Source: Herpetomonas samuelpessoai (lineage: Eukaryota > Euglenozoa > Kinetoplastea > Trypanosomatida > Trypanosomatidae). Taken from it: 64,000 nucleotides of DNA. The stretch's first letter is position 1. Each line of letters starts with the position of its first letter. A program made the position numbers and the translations under genes. The stretch is taken from positions 1-64,000 of the forward strand of contig JASAOC010002109.1 in the NCBI GenBank assembly GCA_030849835.1. The letters run 5' to 3'. This document shows, piece by piece, positions 37,536-47,104 of this stretch. The notes under the pieces are model-generated. The model searched no databases, was not told the origin of the DNA, and was given only the letters and a program-made list of their open reading frames with translations.

Positions 37536-39074
37536 TCACTTTGGTGGAACAATTTCCTCGGCGTGGTAGGACATGGGGTTAGGTGTGTTTAGGGTAGGTT
37601 GCTGCTGGGCACCCTGGGCTTCCTCGCCGCTTCCACCTTCCGCCTCGTCGTCCTCCGCGTCGTTGGTGACCTGCTTGCCGTTGGCGAGCTCCGTGCCAAG
37701 AGACTGCCCTACGTGTGTGATATACACAATGCAATCCTGCTCCTTGCTGCCCAGGGCAGGAATGGGCTCGCCGTCGTACTGCATGAGGTAGTCGGCGGGG
37801 ATGCGAATCCTAATCTTGCTTCCCTGCCCAACTCGCCGTGCGGACCGCGCGTGCGCGCCCACGCCGACCATGTGCATGACGCCATCCAGAATACAGGTCT
37901 CGGCCCGGTTATCGTCCACGGCGGGAGGCGGAAATTCCTTCTTAGAGTCCTGCCACAGCACTGCACCACCGGCGTACGTCAGCATGTTGCTCACCACAAT
38001 CGCTTCGGCTTTGGACGTCACCTTCTTTTCAACGTCGTCGATGCGCAGCGAGATGCGGTGCTTGGGGAAGCGGGAGGAGGCGAACATGGCCTTGCAGCCA
38101 AAAAAGAAGTACCACATCTTGTTGAGCGTCCGACTTGAGCAAGCCTTGGGATGTTTCTCGCGGAACTTACTAAAGTCAGAGGCGATGTCAGCGTCAAAGC
38201 CAACGGAGAAGTAGTTCATGAAGGGCTTGGAGAAGACCTTCTCGCCGCCCTTTGGGCGGTGGTAGGAGATGGCGTTGGGGTCACGCTCCTGTTGGTCCGC
38301 GGCGTCTTTGGTCTTGGCTGAGTTACGTTCTTGGACAGGTGGCTCCCCCTTCTGGTTCGGGTTCTGATTCTGGTTCTGGTTTTCCGCGGTGTACACACGG
38401 GTTTCCTGCTGCTGAGGGGCACCTGGGTTATCGACGTCATCGTCGCGGCGGTCTTCGTTAGGGCTCCAGTCGCCCTGCGCGCGTGCCCGCAGCGACGCGG
38501 AGAGAAGAGATTGCTGCGAGGCGTTGTGCACCGCAGAGGCATTCTGGTCATCCTCGTCGTCGCTAGAGGAGTCGGCCGCATCGGCCAGGTAGATGTCGCA
38601 CTGAAAGCGGTCTACCATTTTCTGGCGTGCGTGCTTGGTCTTTTCAATGAGCTTTGCAAACTTCTTCTCGGCGTTGCGCATGGGTTTGACGTAGCCGCTA
38701 CCAAAGCCCAAGCTGCGGCTCAGGTCGTTGCCGGTGCCCATGGGCAGGACCGCGACCGGGCATTCATACTTGCCAATCTTCCCCGCCATGCGCAGGGAGT
38801 CAGCAATGTCCATCCCAAGCGAAACCGTGCCGTCCCCACCGGCGACAATGACCATGTCGGGGCGCTTCTCGATCAGAAAGGCCTTGGCGTCCTCAATCGC
38901 GGGCGGCTCTCCCGGCTTGGGAAAGAGATCAAACACGTTTTCCTTCCCTAGACAAACCTCAAGCTGTTCACGCACAAACACAGCTGCCGCCCGCTCTCCG
39001 CTATTCTTGTTCACAAAGGCTGCCACGTTCTTGCACGGCTCCTCCGAGCTCTCGTCCTGTGGGTATGGGTTCAT
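37536..39074 (-). CDS. Diacylglycerol kinase-family lipid kinase
   Basis: 512 residues. The DAGK catalytic domain starts near residue 15 (VAAFVNKNSGERAA) and has the nucleotide-binding glycine motif VAGGDGTVSLG (GGDGT 79-83) and VLPMGTGNDLSRSLGFG (GTGND 113-117). The accessory domain follows from about 275 (FMNYFSVGFDADIASDF; VVSNMLTYAGG; DNRAETCILDGVMHMVG; RIRIPADYLMQYDGEPI). Such enzymes phosphorylate diacylglycerol to phosphatidic acid; sphingosine and ceramide kinases share the fold, but the order of motifs and the YDGEPI ending are DGK-like. No C1 domain is present. An acidic, Asn/Gln-repeat insert (NQNQNQNPNQ, about 250) interrupts the catalytic and accessory parts. The ATG at 39072-39074 is the first; the upstream frame needs a TTG. 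Confidence 0.88.
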   Translation of the reverse strand: MNPYPQDESSEEPCKNVAAFVNKNSGERAAAVFVREQLEVCLGKENVFDLFPKPGEPPAIEDAKAFLIEKRPDMVIVAGGDGTVSLGMDIADSLRMAGKIGKYECPVAVLPMGTGNDLSRSLGFGSGYVKPMRNAEKKFAKLIEKTKHARQKMVDRFQCDIYLADAADSSSDDEDDQNASAVHNASQQSLLSASLRARAQGDWSPNEDRRDDDVDNPGAPQQQETRVYTAENQNQNQNPNQKGEPPVQERNSAKTKDAADQQERDPNAISYHRPKGGEKVFSKPFMNYFSVGFDADIASDFSKFREKHPKACSSRTLNKMWYFFFGCKAMFASSRFPKHRISLRIDDVEKKVTSKAEAIVVSNMLTYAGGAVLWQDSKKEFPPPAVDDNRAETCILDGVMHMVGVGAHARSARRVGQGSKIRIRIPADYLMQYDGEPIPALGSKEQDCIVYITHVGQSLGTELANGKQVTNDAEDDEAEGGSGEEAQGAQQQPTLNTPNPMSYHAEEIVPPK

Positions 39075-40593
39075 CCGTGCAGCCCTTTTTTTTTCCTTTT
39101 CGTCAACACACCAGGGTGCGATGCTAGGTGCTGCTGGGGCTTCCAAAGGCAAGGTGAGAAAGAGAGCGGAGGCAGTGGAATAGGTGCGCTTGTCACTAAT
39201 CACAGAACAAAAGGAAAGACAGATGAAAGCAACGAATCGAAAATGATGAACGACAAAAATAAAAAGCAAAGATGTATGCAAACCGTGAAGAAACTAGAGC
39301 AGCTACCAATCCGGCCGGATAGGCTGTCGCGGTGTGCAGAGGAATGGTGCTCGTTCAGCGACGTCAATGTGTTGCTAATGACTTTGTCTGACCGTATGCG
39401 TGCAGTACGCTGATGGTTGAGTGTACGGGAAGAAGAGGAGAAACTTGAAGAAGTTGAGAAAAAAAGGGTAGTTCGTGTGAATCCACGCAAGAGGGAAGCT
39501 ACTTCACAGCGTATGCAGTCAAAGGGAAAGTTAGGTTCAAGGGCGAAGGAGTTTTCACGGCCGTCATGGAGCACCGTTCACCTTGGAGGAGAGGAGTCAA
39601 TGCGTACAGCGCACCAACAGCTTTCAAGCCGCTGTTACAGAGAGCGCTTGCGTAGCTGTTGGTCTCTGATTCACACATCGAGAGGAAAGAGACTCCCTCA
39701 ATCCCCCCCCTCTCTCGCGTGAGCACACGGTGAGGTGGGAGATGTTGGGGTGGTCGGTAAAATCATTGCCTCCTGTGACTCAGCCAGATGACTGAAGGTA
39801 TTTCTAGGCAAAGCTTTTTTTTTTTTTTTTGACGTTTCGTTTCGTGACCGGGAGTTATGTGAAAGACTTTAGAGTAGGCGAAAAGCCTGGTAGGCTAGAG
39901 AGGGTCGCAGCACTGGTAGAAAAACAAAACGAACTAAGAAAAGAAAATAAGGCAAAAGAGAACGACAACAACACAAACGCCTCAGCCATAAAGAGAGAGG
40001 TGGTACAACGGGCAGTTCATAGCAGGACCAGAAAAAAGACAAAAGCAAAAAGAGGAAAAGAAGGAGGAAGAGGTAAGGTCGCAAGGATAATTAACTTTGA
40101 AAGCCCTCAGAGAAAACAAACGACGACAATGATGCCGCACAGAAACACACACACACACATGCACACAGATGTGTTTTTCTTTTTAGAGTGGAAGACGGTG
40201 CGCTGCTCGGGTGCAAGAGAGAGAGAGGGAGAGATAGCAAGTGAAGTGGGAGCAGTGAATGAATTCAGAGTTGACGACTGACTCACTTGACTGGTCGCAG
40301 AGGTGAAGGAAGAATGGGGAAGAGAGAGAGAGAGAGAGGACAGCTCCATTCGAGAAGGTTCACCGCCAGACCCATCGGAGAGATATAATGACTAGTCGGT
40401 AGCGGCGATACAGCCAGGGTCACGTCGAACGGTACGATAACAGAGGAACGAAAACGTTAAAAGAAAAGGATAGCACAAAGGGTAAGCCATGACAAGCGTG
40501 GGCATACCAAAGAGAGGGAGAGAAAGAAAGACAGAAGCACCTTTCACTGCGCAGAGCTTTCTTTCGTTTTCTTTTTTCAAAGTTCAAAAGCCA
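39075..40593. other. Intergenic between the lipid kinase and farnesyltransferase genes
   Basis: Has an A-rich stretch (39085-39100), a T-run at 39815-39830, a CA repeat (40145-40158) and GA repeats (40219-40234; 40323-40339). Repeat-rich 3' and 5' UTR DNA with no gene seen. Confidence 0.6.
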
Positions 40594-42933
40594 TTAGTAA
40601 TCTCGGTGCATGACAGTGCGCACTTCATGCCGCCAATACTTGGTTCGCACGGGGTCCTCCATGGTGAGACGCTTGGCCAGCGCTAGCGCCATGGCTTCCT
40701 TCTCGAGAAACATGTTCACCTCGGACAGACCACGCGCGCTGGCCACATTTCGGGACCACGCCTCGGACGGCAAAAGAGCATCCGAGACCCCTTCCTTCGC
40801 GTACACCTCAGAGGGCCGCGCCTGCCGCACCTCCTCTCGGCGGTCCGCCCGCCAGTAGAGCAGCCACGTTTGCTCTAGAAAGGAGCGGCAGCTGTGGAAC
40901 ATGGCTGTCAAGACCTGATGCAGGTTGTCTAGCAGATGCTGCGTCCCGGTGGCGTAGAGTGTCTTGAGCTTTTCTTGTCGAACCGCCTCCAGCTCCTCTG
41001 GGTCATCGGTAGTGTCCGCAAACGCGGCGAGTTCGCGGAGGATGCCTTCCATGCTTTCGTGGTAATGCGCCACACGTGGCTCAATCACGGTGTGCATCAC
41101 GTCTTGCTGGTAGCGCAGCAGGCTAAAGGTGTCGAGGTAGTCTGTCCAGTCCACAAACTGACTCGCGTTGGTAAAGTAGCGCGCGGTGTCCTCATCATGC
41201 TCCGCGAGGTGGGCGAAACCAGTGCAGGCGGCAGGGACGGGGCTGCGGAGCTCCTGTGTGAGAAGCGTCGCGTACTTGTTCACGTCGCAGCGTGTTGCAC
41301 TCCCGTCTTGCGCTGCCTTGGCAGCCATGGCCGCGTGCAGCTTCAGCCGGAGGGTGGCCGACTGGTATAGTTCCGCGATGCCACGGGCGTATGTGTAAGG
41401 GCATTCGTTGCTAGGACGATAGTAGGCCCATTGCATGGCGTAGTCAATTTCTTTTTTGCAAATGAACTTGAGCACGTGCAGCAGCTCTGGTAGCGTGAGC
41501 TGCTGCGATGACGTGACAGCCTGCGGGTCACGCACGAGACCATCTGCGTAGTGCCGCAGGAGCGCCTCTGCTACGTCGTGGCTAAAGAGGAACATGCGAT
41601 GGCACCACGCGGAGTTGTTGAAGCAGTCTACGTTGATGGCCTTTGCGGTAAAGTCGAATTCCTCTGCGATGGGGGCCGTGCTGGGAACGGGTGCAGCACC
41701 GATGCAGGCATTTTGGTCCAGCCACGCCTCGTCCACGTGAAACGCGGTTTCGCAGTCCACTTCCTTGGCGCCCGCAAAGGCCAGCCAGTCGTCTCGCCAA
41801 CAATCTTCACGAGGGCCTTGGGTGAGGAAGGAGAAGGCGTGCACAAACCCGCCACGGTGCGTCCAGACATGATAGTTTTTGCTGTCGACGTTTTCAATCA
41901 CTTCCGACGCAATAACGCGCTCATCCATGTCGGAAAAACGAACTTCGTAGCGTGTCTGCAGTTCTGCCTCAAAGAGCTCTCGTGATTGCATCAGCGCCGC
42001 CCGCTCGGATTCCCGCGCTGCCACGTCCGCGAGCTTGTCCGCCTCCTGCTTCTCCAAAAGCCGCACGTCAATCATCTTCTCCAGTGCGTAGGCGATCATC
42101 TCCTTGCGATGGTGCCACACCTGGAAGTTCTTGTGGTACAGACGGCCAATCGGGCCAATCGTGTCCAGCTCCCATGCAATCGCGTGCCACAGCGCCTTCA
42201 CCGTACACTGCGCGTTCTCAGCAGTGGTGAGGCGGTCGTCCACAGCCCCAGACAGCGCGGCGGCGGCATCGGCGGGAAGTGCCTGCGCATCGGGCAGCCA
42301 ATTCGTGGTGACCTCATGGAAATGCATGGCAACGGTATCGTACTCCTCCTTCATGCACTTCGCCTGTTTCTCGCCAATGTTTGCGCCAGGTGGAATGACG
42401 AACGGAGCGAGGGCGAGGCGCTGACGCGTGGAGGCCCAGAAAGCGTGGGGGTTCAGGACGAGCTCCCGTCGATCGGACCACACCGTATAGTGCGAGGAGC
42501 ACTGACGAATCGCGAAACCTGTCAGCATAAGCCACCGCGTAAGCGTTGCGATGCCAGCGTTGGCACCGTAGCACTTGGCGCGCACCACATCCACCGGTGC
42601 ACGCACAAGCTCCACCATCGATGGACGTAGTGCACGATAGGTGCCCACAACATAGGCGAAGAGAGGGCTGTAGTCGATGGCGAGAATGGGCTTGCCGTCG
42701 CTTAGACACACAGGCTCTGGCTCTGGTGTGACATCGGCCGTCACCGTGCCGAGGACATCTGTCCAGGTGAGCTGCAACACCTTTTCTTCGTCCGCGCCGT
42801 GGATGCTGGAGGAAGCGGAGGAAGAGGTGGTGGAGCTCATGGAGGACGCGGACGCAGACGTTGACGGGCGCGAGGAGCCGTTGTTCCAAGCGTCGGAGCT
42901 TGCGGTCCGCCACGTGTGAGAGGATCGCGACAT
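40594..42933 (-). CDS. FNTA: Protein farnesyltransferase/GGTase-I alpha subunit
   Basis: 779 residues. The alpha subunit of CAAX prenyltransferases is built of helical hairpin repeats with the signature N-x-(Y/x)-x-(V/A)-W-x-x-R. Here they are SHYTVWSDRR (147-156), NFQVWHHRK (269-277), NYHVWTHRG (353-361) and NNSAWCHRM (about 446-454). The approach region IDYSPLFAYVVGTYRAL (86-102) corresponds to the conserved IDYSEEF..DYFRA block. The enzyme lipidates C-terminal cysteines of small GTPases and other proteins in the cytosol. The protein is about twice the human length because of a Ser-rich N-terminus and large insertions between repeats (about 165-240 and 285-340); trypanosomatid prenyltransferase subunits are known to be enlarged by insertions. 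First ATG used. Confidence 0.9.
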   Translation of the reverse strand: MSRSSHTWRTASSDAWNNGSSRPSTSASASSMSSTTSSSASSSIHGADEEKVLQLTWTDVLGTVTADVTPEPEPVCLSDGKPILAIDYSPLFAYVVGTYRALRPSMVELVRAPVDVVRAKCYGANAGIATLTRWLMLTGFAIRQCSSHYTVWSDRRELVLNPHAFWASTRQRLALAPFVIPPGANIGEKQAKCMKEEYDTVAMHFHEVTTNWLPDAQALPADAAAALSGAVDDRLTTAENAQCTVKALWHAIAWELDTIGPIGRLYHKNFQVWHHRKEMIAYALEKMIDVRLLEKQEADKLADVAARESERAALMQSRELFEAELQTRYEVRFSDMDERVIASEVIENVDSKNYHVWTHRGGFVHAFSFLTQGPREDCWRDDWLAFAGAKEVDCETAFHVDEAWLDQNACIGAAPVPSTAPIAEEFDFTAKAINVDCFNNSAWCHRMFLFSHDVAEALLRHYADGLVRDPQAVTSSQQLTLPELLHVLKFICKKEIDYAMQWAYYRPSNECPYTYARGIAELYQSATLRLKLHAAMAAKAAQDGSATRCDVNKYATLLTQELRSPVPAACTGFAHLAEHDEDTARYFTNASQFVDWTDYLDTFSLLRYQQDVMHTVIEPRVAHYHESMEGILRELAAFADTTDDPEELEAVRQEKLKTLYATGTQHLLDNLHQVLTAMFHSCRSFLEQTWLLYWRADRREEVRQARPSEVYAKEGVSDALLPSEAWSRNVASARGLSEVNMFLEKEAMALALAKRLTMEDPVRTKYWRHEVRTVMHRDY

Positions 42934-44767
42934 GTTGCAAGCGTGTTTCCGCGTTCAGCCAATTCTATTTTTTTTTTCAAATATGTTTCGCGCCGCTTCC
43001 TTCGTGTGTCTTGTCGCAATCAAAACGTAAACTCGTAAAGGGGTGCGAAAGAGTGACCAGAGATCGATGACCAAGCACGAGGGTGAAACGATACGGCGCA
43101 CGCTCCTGAGTAAGCGCAAAACAGAAGTCCTAAACCCACGTGATGGCTGCGTTCCGTTGTGTAACTGTGATTATGTGAGTGAGGGAGGAAATAAAAATAA
43201 AAACAAAACAGCAACAGCAATAACTGAATGACGAGAAGGCACGAGGCGAAGATTCTCAGTCTACAGAAAGTACCTTTTATGAATCGCAGCAGCGGAGTCA
43301 GCAGGGCTAAAAAGGCGAAAAAGGAGAGAAAAGAAGGAGTAGTGGTTCGGAGAGTGCCCGTGAGTAAAATTAAATAAAGAAATGAAGAAATAAAAAAAAA
43401 AAAAGAAATACAACAACAAGGACGCGACGGAGAAAGAGCGCGGGCGATATTTACCTTTTTTTTCTTCTGTGTGTTAGTAAGAGAGATGTGGAGGGAAGAG
43501 CGAAGTAATGCGCACAAGCGCGTTTCACGTGATTGGTCACAAAAGAACGCATATCATAAGAGCACCCTGCGGTGTCCACCACTGAATCGGCGCTACGATG
43601 ACGGCTGAAACGGGAGAGAACGGAGTTCCCTCGGTACTCAGCCTACTGGCGCGTATGGCCATCTCGCCAGAAAGGGTGTGACACCAGTCTCCCTGAGGCG
43701 GCTGTCCATGCACACGCATCTAACGTGTAATGCCCAGCAGTTGTCTTTGCCCTTTCTTTTTTTTTGCTTCTCTTTTCTTCGTTTGCATTGCTGTATTCTC
43801 GTCCAAGGCTGGTACGACGCATGTGTGAAAAGCAAGAGTGAGAGGGAATAATGCCTTCGTGAGTGGAAGAGAGGGACATATAGAACTTAATGAGGTGACA
43901 AGAACAACAACACAGGCCCAACAGTATGATGAAAACCGGAAAGTAACGACAAGGAGAGAAAGAGAGAGAGAGAGAGAGGAGGAAAGAAAAAAGGTCAAAA
44001 GAAGTTCGTAAATGAAAAGCATTTCTTTTGTGGTCGTGCTGGCTTTACAAGCAGGAAAGATCGACGTCCTCCTGACGTCACGGCTGTGGCGATCGTCCCT
44101 TTCGGTATAGGGCGGGAAGAAGAAGAAACAATGAGGCTGCCAGGTACGTGACTCACGGTGCTAGGATGCGTTTCCTTTGAAACAACGGCTCTTGCATGAC
44201 GCCTCCTCCTCCGTGCTCCTTTGAGTGTTGCAGCGTAACAGTTACCTCCTCCTAACACCGTCGCGTTGGGTTCATCATGCCACGTTTCCAACGGAGGTTC
44301 GCGAATAGAGAGAGAGAGAGAGAAAAAAGTAAGCAAACAACCGATGATAAAGGGAAGAACGGCGTCAGAGAGAAGACCAAAAGGAGAAAATCTGTGTTTC
44401 TCGCAAGCACCTCAGATGGAATGCCTCATGGGAAAAAAAAGAAGAAGAGAAAAAGAGGCAAACAGGAAGATAAAAAACACAACAACAAACGAGAGGGTGA
44501 ATGAACAAGCGAAGAGGCCGACACGAAGGGCGATGTCGGATTGTAAGTGTGTAAGCGTACTGAGAGAGAGAGAGAGAGAGGGGTGGGCTCTCTGTCACGA
44601 AGCCAAAGAGGTAAAGCGCAGGCAATCGGAGGCAGAGAGAACCGCGGCGAGCAATATGTCGCTTCATACAGAGCGGACGTCGACTCGGTCCTGTTGATAT
44701 ATACGTGTGTGTGTGTGGATGATTGGTTGCTAAAGGAAAGGGGAGAAAAAGAAGCATTACGCTCACC
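42934..44767. other. Intergenic between farnesyltransferase alpha and fumarase
   Basis: 1.8 kb of repeat-rich DNA: an A-run at 43392-43404, GA repeats (43958-43978; 44307-44324; 44562-44580) and a GT repeat (44705-44717). No protein or RNA gene recognised. Confidence 0.6.
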
Positions 44768-46480
44768 TCACAGCAGCTTCGCGAAGAAGTCGTTGCCCTT
44801 GTCGTCGACAATGATAAAGGCTGGGAAGTCCTCCACCTCAATCTTCCAGACCGCCTCCATGCCGAGTTCCGGGAAGGCGATGCACTCGATCTTCTTGATG
44901 TTGTTCTGCGCCAGGATCGCAGCGGGGCCGCCGATGCTGCCCAGGTAGAAGCCACCGTGCTTCTTGCAGGCGTCCGTGACAGCCTTGCTGCGGTTGCCCT
45001 TCGCCAGCGTCACGAAGCTTCCGCCTGCAGCCATGAAGGGCTCCACGTACGAGTCCATGCGGCCCGCGGTGGTTGGACCAAAGGAACCTGAGGGCAGACC
45101 GTTCGGCTGCTTGGCGGGGCCCGCGTAGTAGATGGGCGAAGTCTTGAAGTACTCGGGCAGACCCTCGCCCTTGTCGAGCATTTCCTGCACCTTGGCGTGC
45201 GCAATATCGCGGGCCACGATGAGGGTGCCGGTGAGCATCACGCGCGTGCCGACGGGGTACTTGCTGAGCGTCTTGCGAACCTCCTCCATGGGCTTGTGGA
45301 GGTCGATTTCAACCGAGTCACCGCTGAGCTTGTTGGCCGAGACGTCGGGCAGGTACTGCGCGGGGTTCTTCTCGAGCTGCTCAATGAAGAGACCGTCTTT
45401 GGTAATCTTGGCAAGAATCTGGCGATCCGCGCTGCACGAGACACCGAGACCAACCGGGCACGACGCCCCGTGGCGCGGCATGCGAATGACACGCGCCTGG
45501 TGAGCAAAGTACTTGCCGCCGAACTGAGCGCCGATGCCAGATTTGCTGGCGATCTCCATGAGGATCTTCTCCCATTCCAGGTCACGGAAGGCGCGTCCGT
45601 ACTTGTCGCCGGTGGTCGGGAGACTGTCGTAGTAGCGGCAGCTGGCGAGCTTCACGGTCTTCATGGTGGACTCGGCGCTTGTGCCGCCAATAACGAGGGC
45701 GAGGTGGTACGGCGGGCAGGCCGCCGTGCCAAGGGTCTTGAGCTTCTCCTCCACAAAAGCGCGGAGGGACTTGGGGTTGAGCAAGGCCTTGGTCTGCTGG
45801 TAGAGATAGGCCTTGTTGGCCGAGCCGCCGCCCTTGGCAATGAAGAGGAACTCGTACTCGTTGCCAGGGACCGCGAGGAGGTCCATCTGCGCCGGCAGGT
45901 TGTCGCCTGTGTTACACTCCTTGAACATGTCAAGGGGCGCCGTCTGGCTGTAGCGCAGGTTGTGACGCGTGTAGCACTCCCAGATGCCGCGAGAGAGCGC
46001 CTCCTCGTCCTCGCCACCGGTCCAGCACAGCTCGCCGCGCTTGCCGAGGACAATCGCCGTGCCCGTGTCCTGGCACGAGGGCAGCACGAGGCCAGAGGCG
46101 ACGCAGGCGTTCTTGAGCAGCGTCTCCGCGACGAACCTTTCATTGTCCGAGGCCTCCGGGTCGTCGAGAATGCGGCGCCAGCCCTCGAGGTGGTCCTTGC
46201 GGAAGAAGTGGTGCACGTCAGACATGGCGTGGTGGGCGAGCTCGGTGAGAGCGGCCTTGTCGACCTTGAGAATCTTGCGGCCCATCACCTCCACCTCCTC
46301 AACGTACTTCTCGCTGCCAGGGACCTTGTAGTACTCGGTGTGGTTGTGGTGCGGGTCGGTGGGCTGGAAGATGGCGGAGTAGTGGAACTCGGGCTTGTTC
46401 GTCGTGGTGTCCTCAATGTCACCGAGGCCGTCCTTGTAGCACGCGAGCTCGCACTCTTTGCAAAGGCTAACGTGAGTCAT
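44768..46480 (-). CDS. FH: Class I fumarate hydratase, cytosolic form
   Basis: 570 residues. Iron-sulfur class I fumarase, which interconverts fumarate and malate. Three cysteines that bind the 4Fe-4S cluster are at 136 (LPSCQDTG), 255 ([15 protein letters not shown]) and 349 (LGVSC); they line up, with an offset of three, with Cys133/252/346 of Leishmania cytosolic fumarase as I remember it. The C-terminal domain has [15 protein letters not shown] and [15 protein letters not shown]. There is no presequence ([14 protein letters not shown]), so I place it in the cytosol, where in trypanosomatids it feeds succinic fermentation and recycles fumarate from purine and urea-type pathways. A mitochondrial paralogue would be expected elsewhere. 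First ATG used; length as in the family. Confidence 0.97.
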   Translation of the reverse strand: MTHVSLCKECELACYKDGLGDIEDTTTNKPEFHYSAIFQPTDPHHNHTEYYKVPGSEKYVEEVEVMGRKILKVDKAALTELAHHAMSDVHHFFRKDHLEGWRRILDDPEASDNERFVAETLLKNACVASGLVLPSCQDTGTAIVLGKRGELCWTGGEDEEALSRGIWECYTRHNLRYSQTAPLDMFKECNTGDNLPAQMDLLAVPGNEYEFLFIAKGGGSANKAYLYQQTKALLNPKSLRAFVEEKLKTLGTAACPPYHLALVIGGTSAESTMKTVKLASCRYYDSLPTTGDKYGRAFRDLEWEKILMEIASKSGIGAQFGGKYFAHQARVIRMPRHGASCPVGLGVSCSADRQILAKITKDGLFIEQLEKNPAQYLPDVSANKLSGDSVEIDLHKPMEEVRKTLSKYPVGTRVMLTGTLIVARDIAHAKVQEMLDKGEGLPEYFKTSPIYYAGPAKQPNGLPSGSFGPTTAGRMDSYVEPFMAAGGSFVTLAKGNRSKAVTDACKKHGGFYLGSIGGPAAILAQNNIKKIECIAFPELGMEAVWKIEVEDFPAFIIVDDKGNDFFAKLL

Positions 46481-47104
46481 GTTTATTTCGAGTGTTTACT
46501 TTTCAGCTTTTTTTTTGTTGTTTTTGGTAGGAAGGGTTTGAATGAATATGCTAAATAACAGGTGAGCGTAATGTGTATATTAATCTCTTTTTTTTGTTTC
46601 AAATGCGGAGACAAGGATCTTTTGAAGGGTTTCGCCAAACAGGTAATGAGGTATTCCTAGTTTTCCCTTACACGCACACGAAGGAGAAATCACAGTAATA
46701 GTAATAATACGAGGTATCGTGAAGAAAAAAAAGGAGAGGGAACGTGTAAGCAATGGAGAAAGGAGTTGAGAGCCTACCATGTGCGCTTTAACGTTCGTTG
46801 TCATACCCTTCAAGCCTTTAAAGGTGCATTCTCGCGCCTCCGTGAAAGCAATGCGTTTCTGTGGAACAGGCATTCATTACAGTATCTTTGATGATCTCTT
46901 CTGTTCTTTTCTGGATGCGGTGGTTTGTTTCTCCCCTTTTCGACAAAGGTCTGTGTATACGGAATGGAATGTGCATGTATGGCGAACGCATCGGTTGTGA
47001 GAGATGAACACGCAGAAGGCGCTCACCGTAGTTGGTAACGGTCCAATTCATTCCAGAAGACAACAGCAGCACAGTGCAAAGTGCTCCGTTACGTGGTTGG
47101 AGTC
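46481..47104. other. Intergenic between fumarase and DNA ligase IV
   Basis: AT-richer DNA with T- and A-runs (46509-46518; 46723-46731). No supported gene. Confidence 0.65.

Noticed and set aside
43020-43517. Hydrophobic 165-codon frame upstream of farnesyltransferase alpha
   Set aside because: Needs a TTG start; the hydrophobic runs come from T-rich splice-signal DNA.
46580-46873. 97-codon frame with an ATG between fumarase and ligase IV
   Set aside because: Begins plausibly but turns into Phe/Ile-runs from poly-pyrimidine DNA; no family match and no good acceptor seen.
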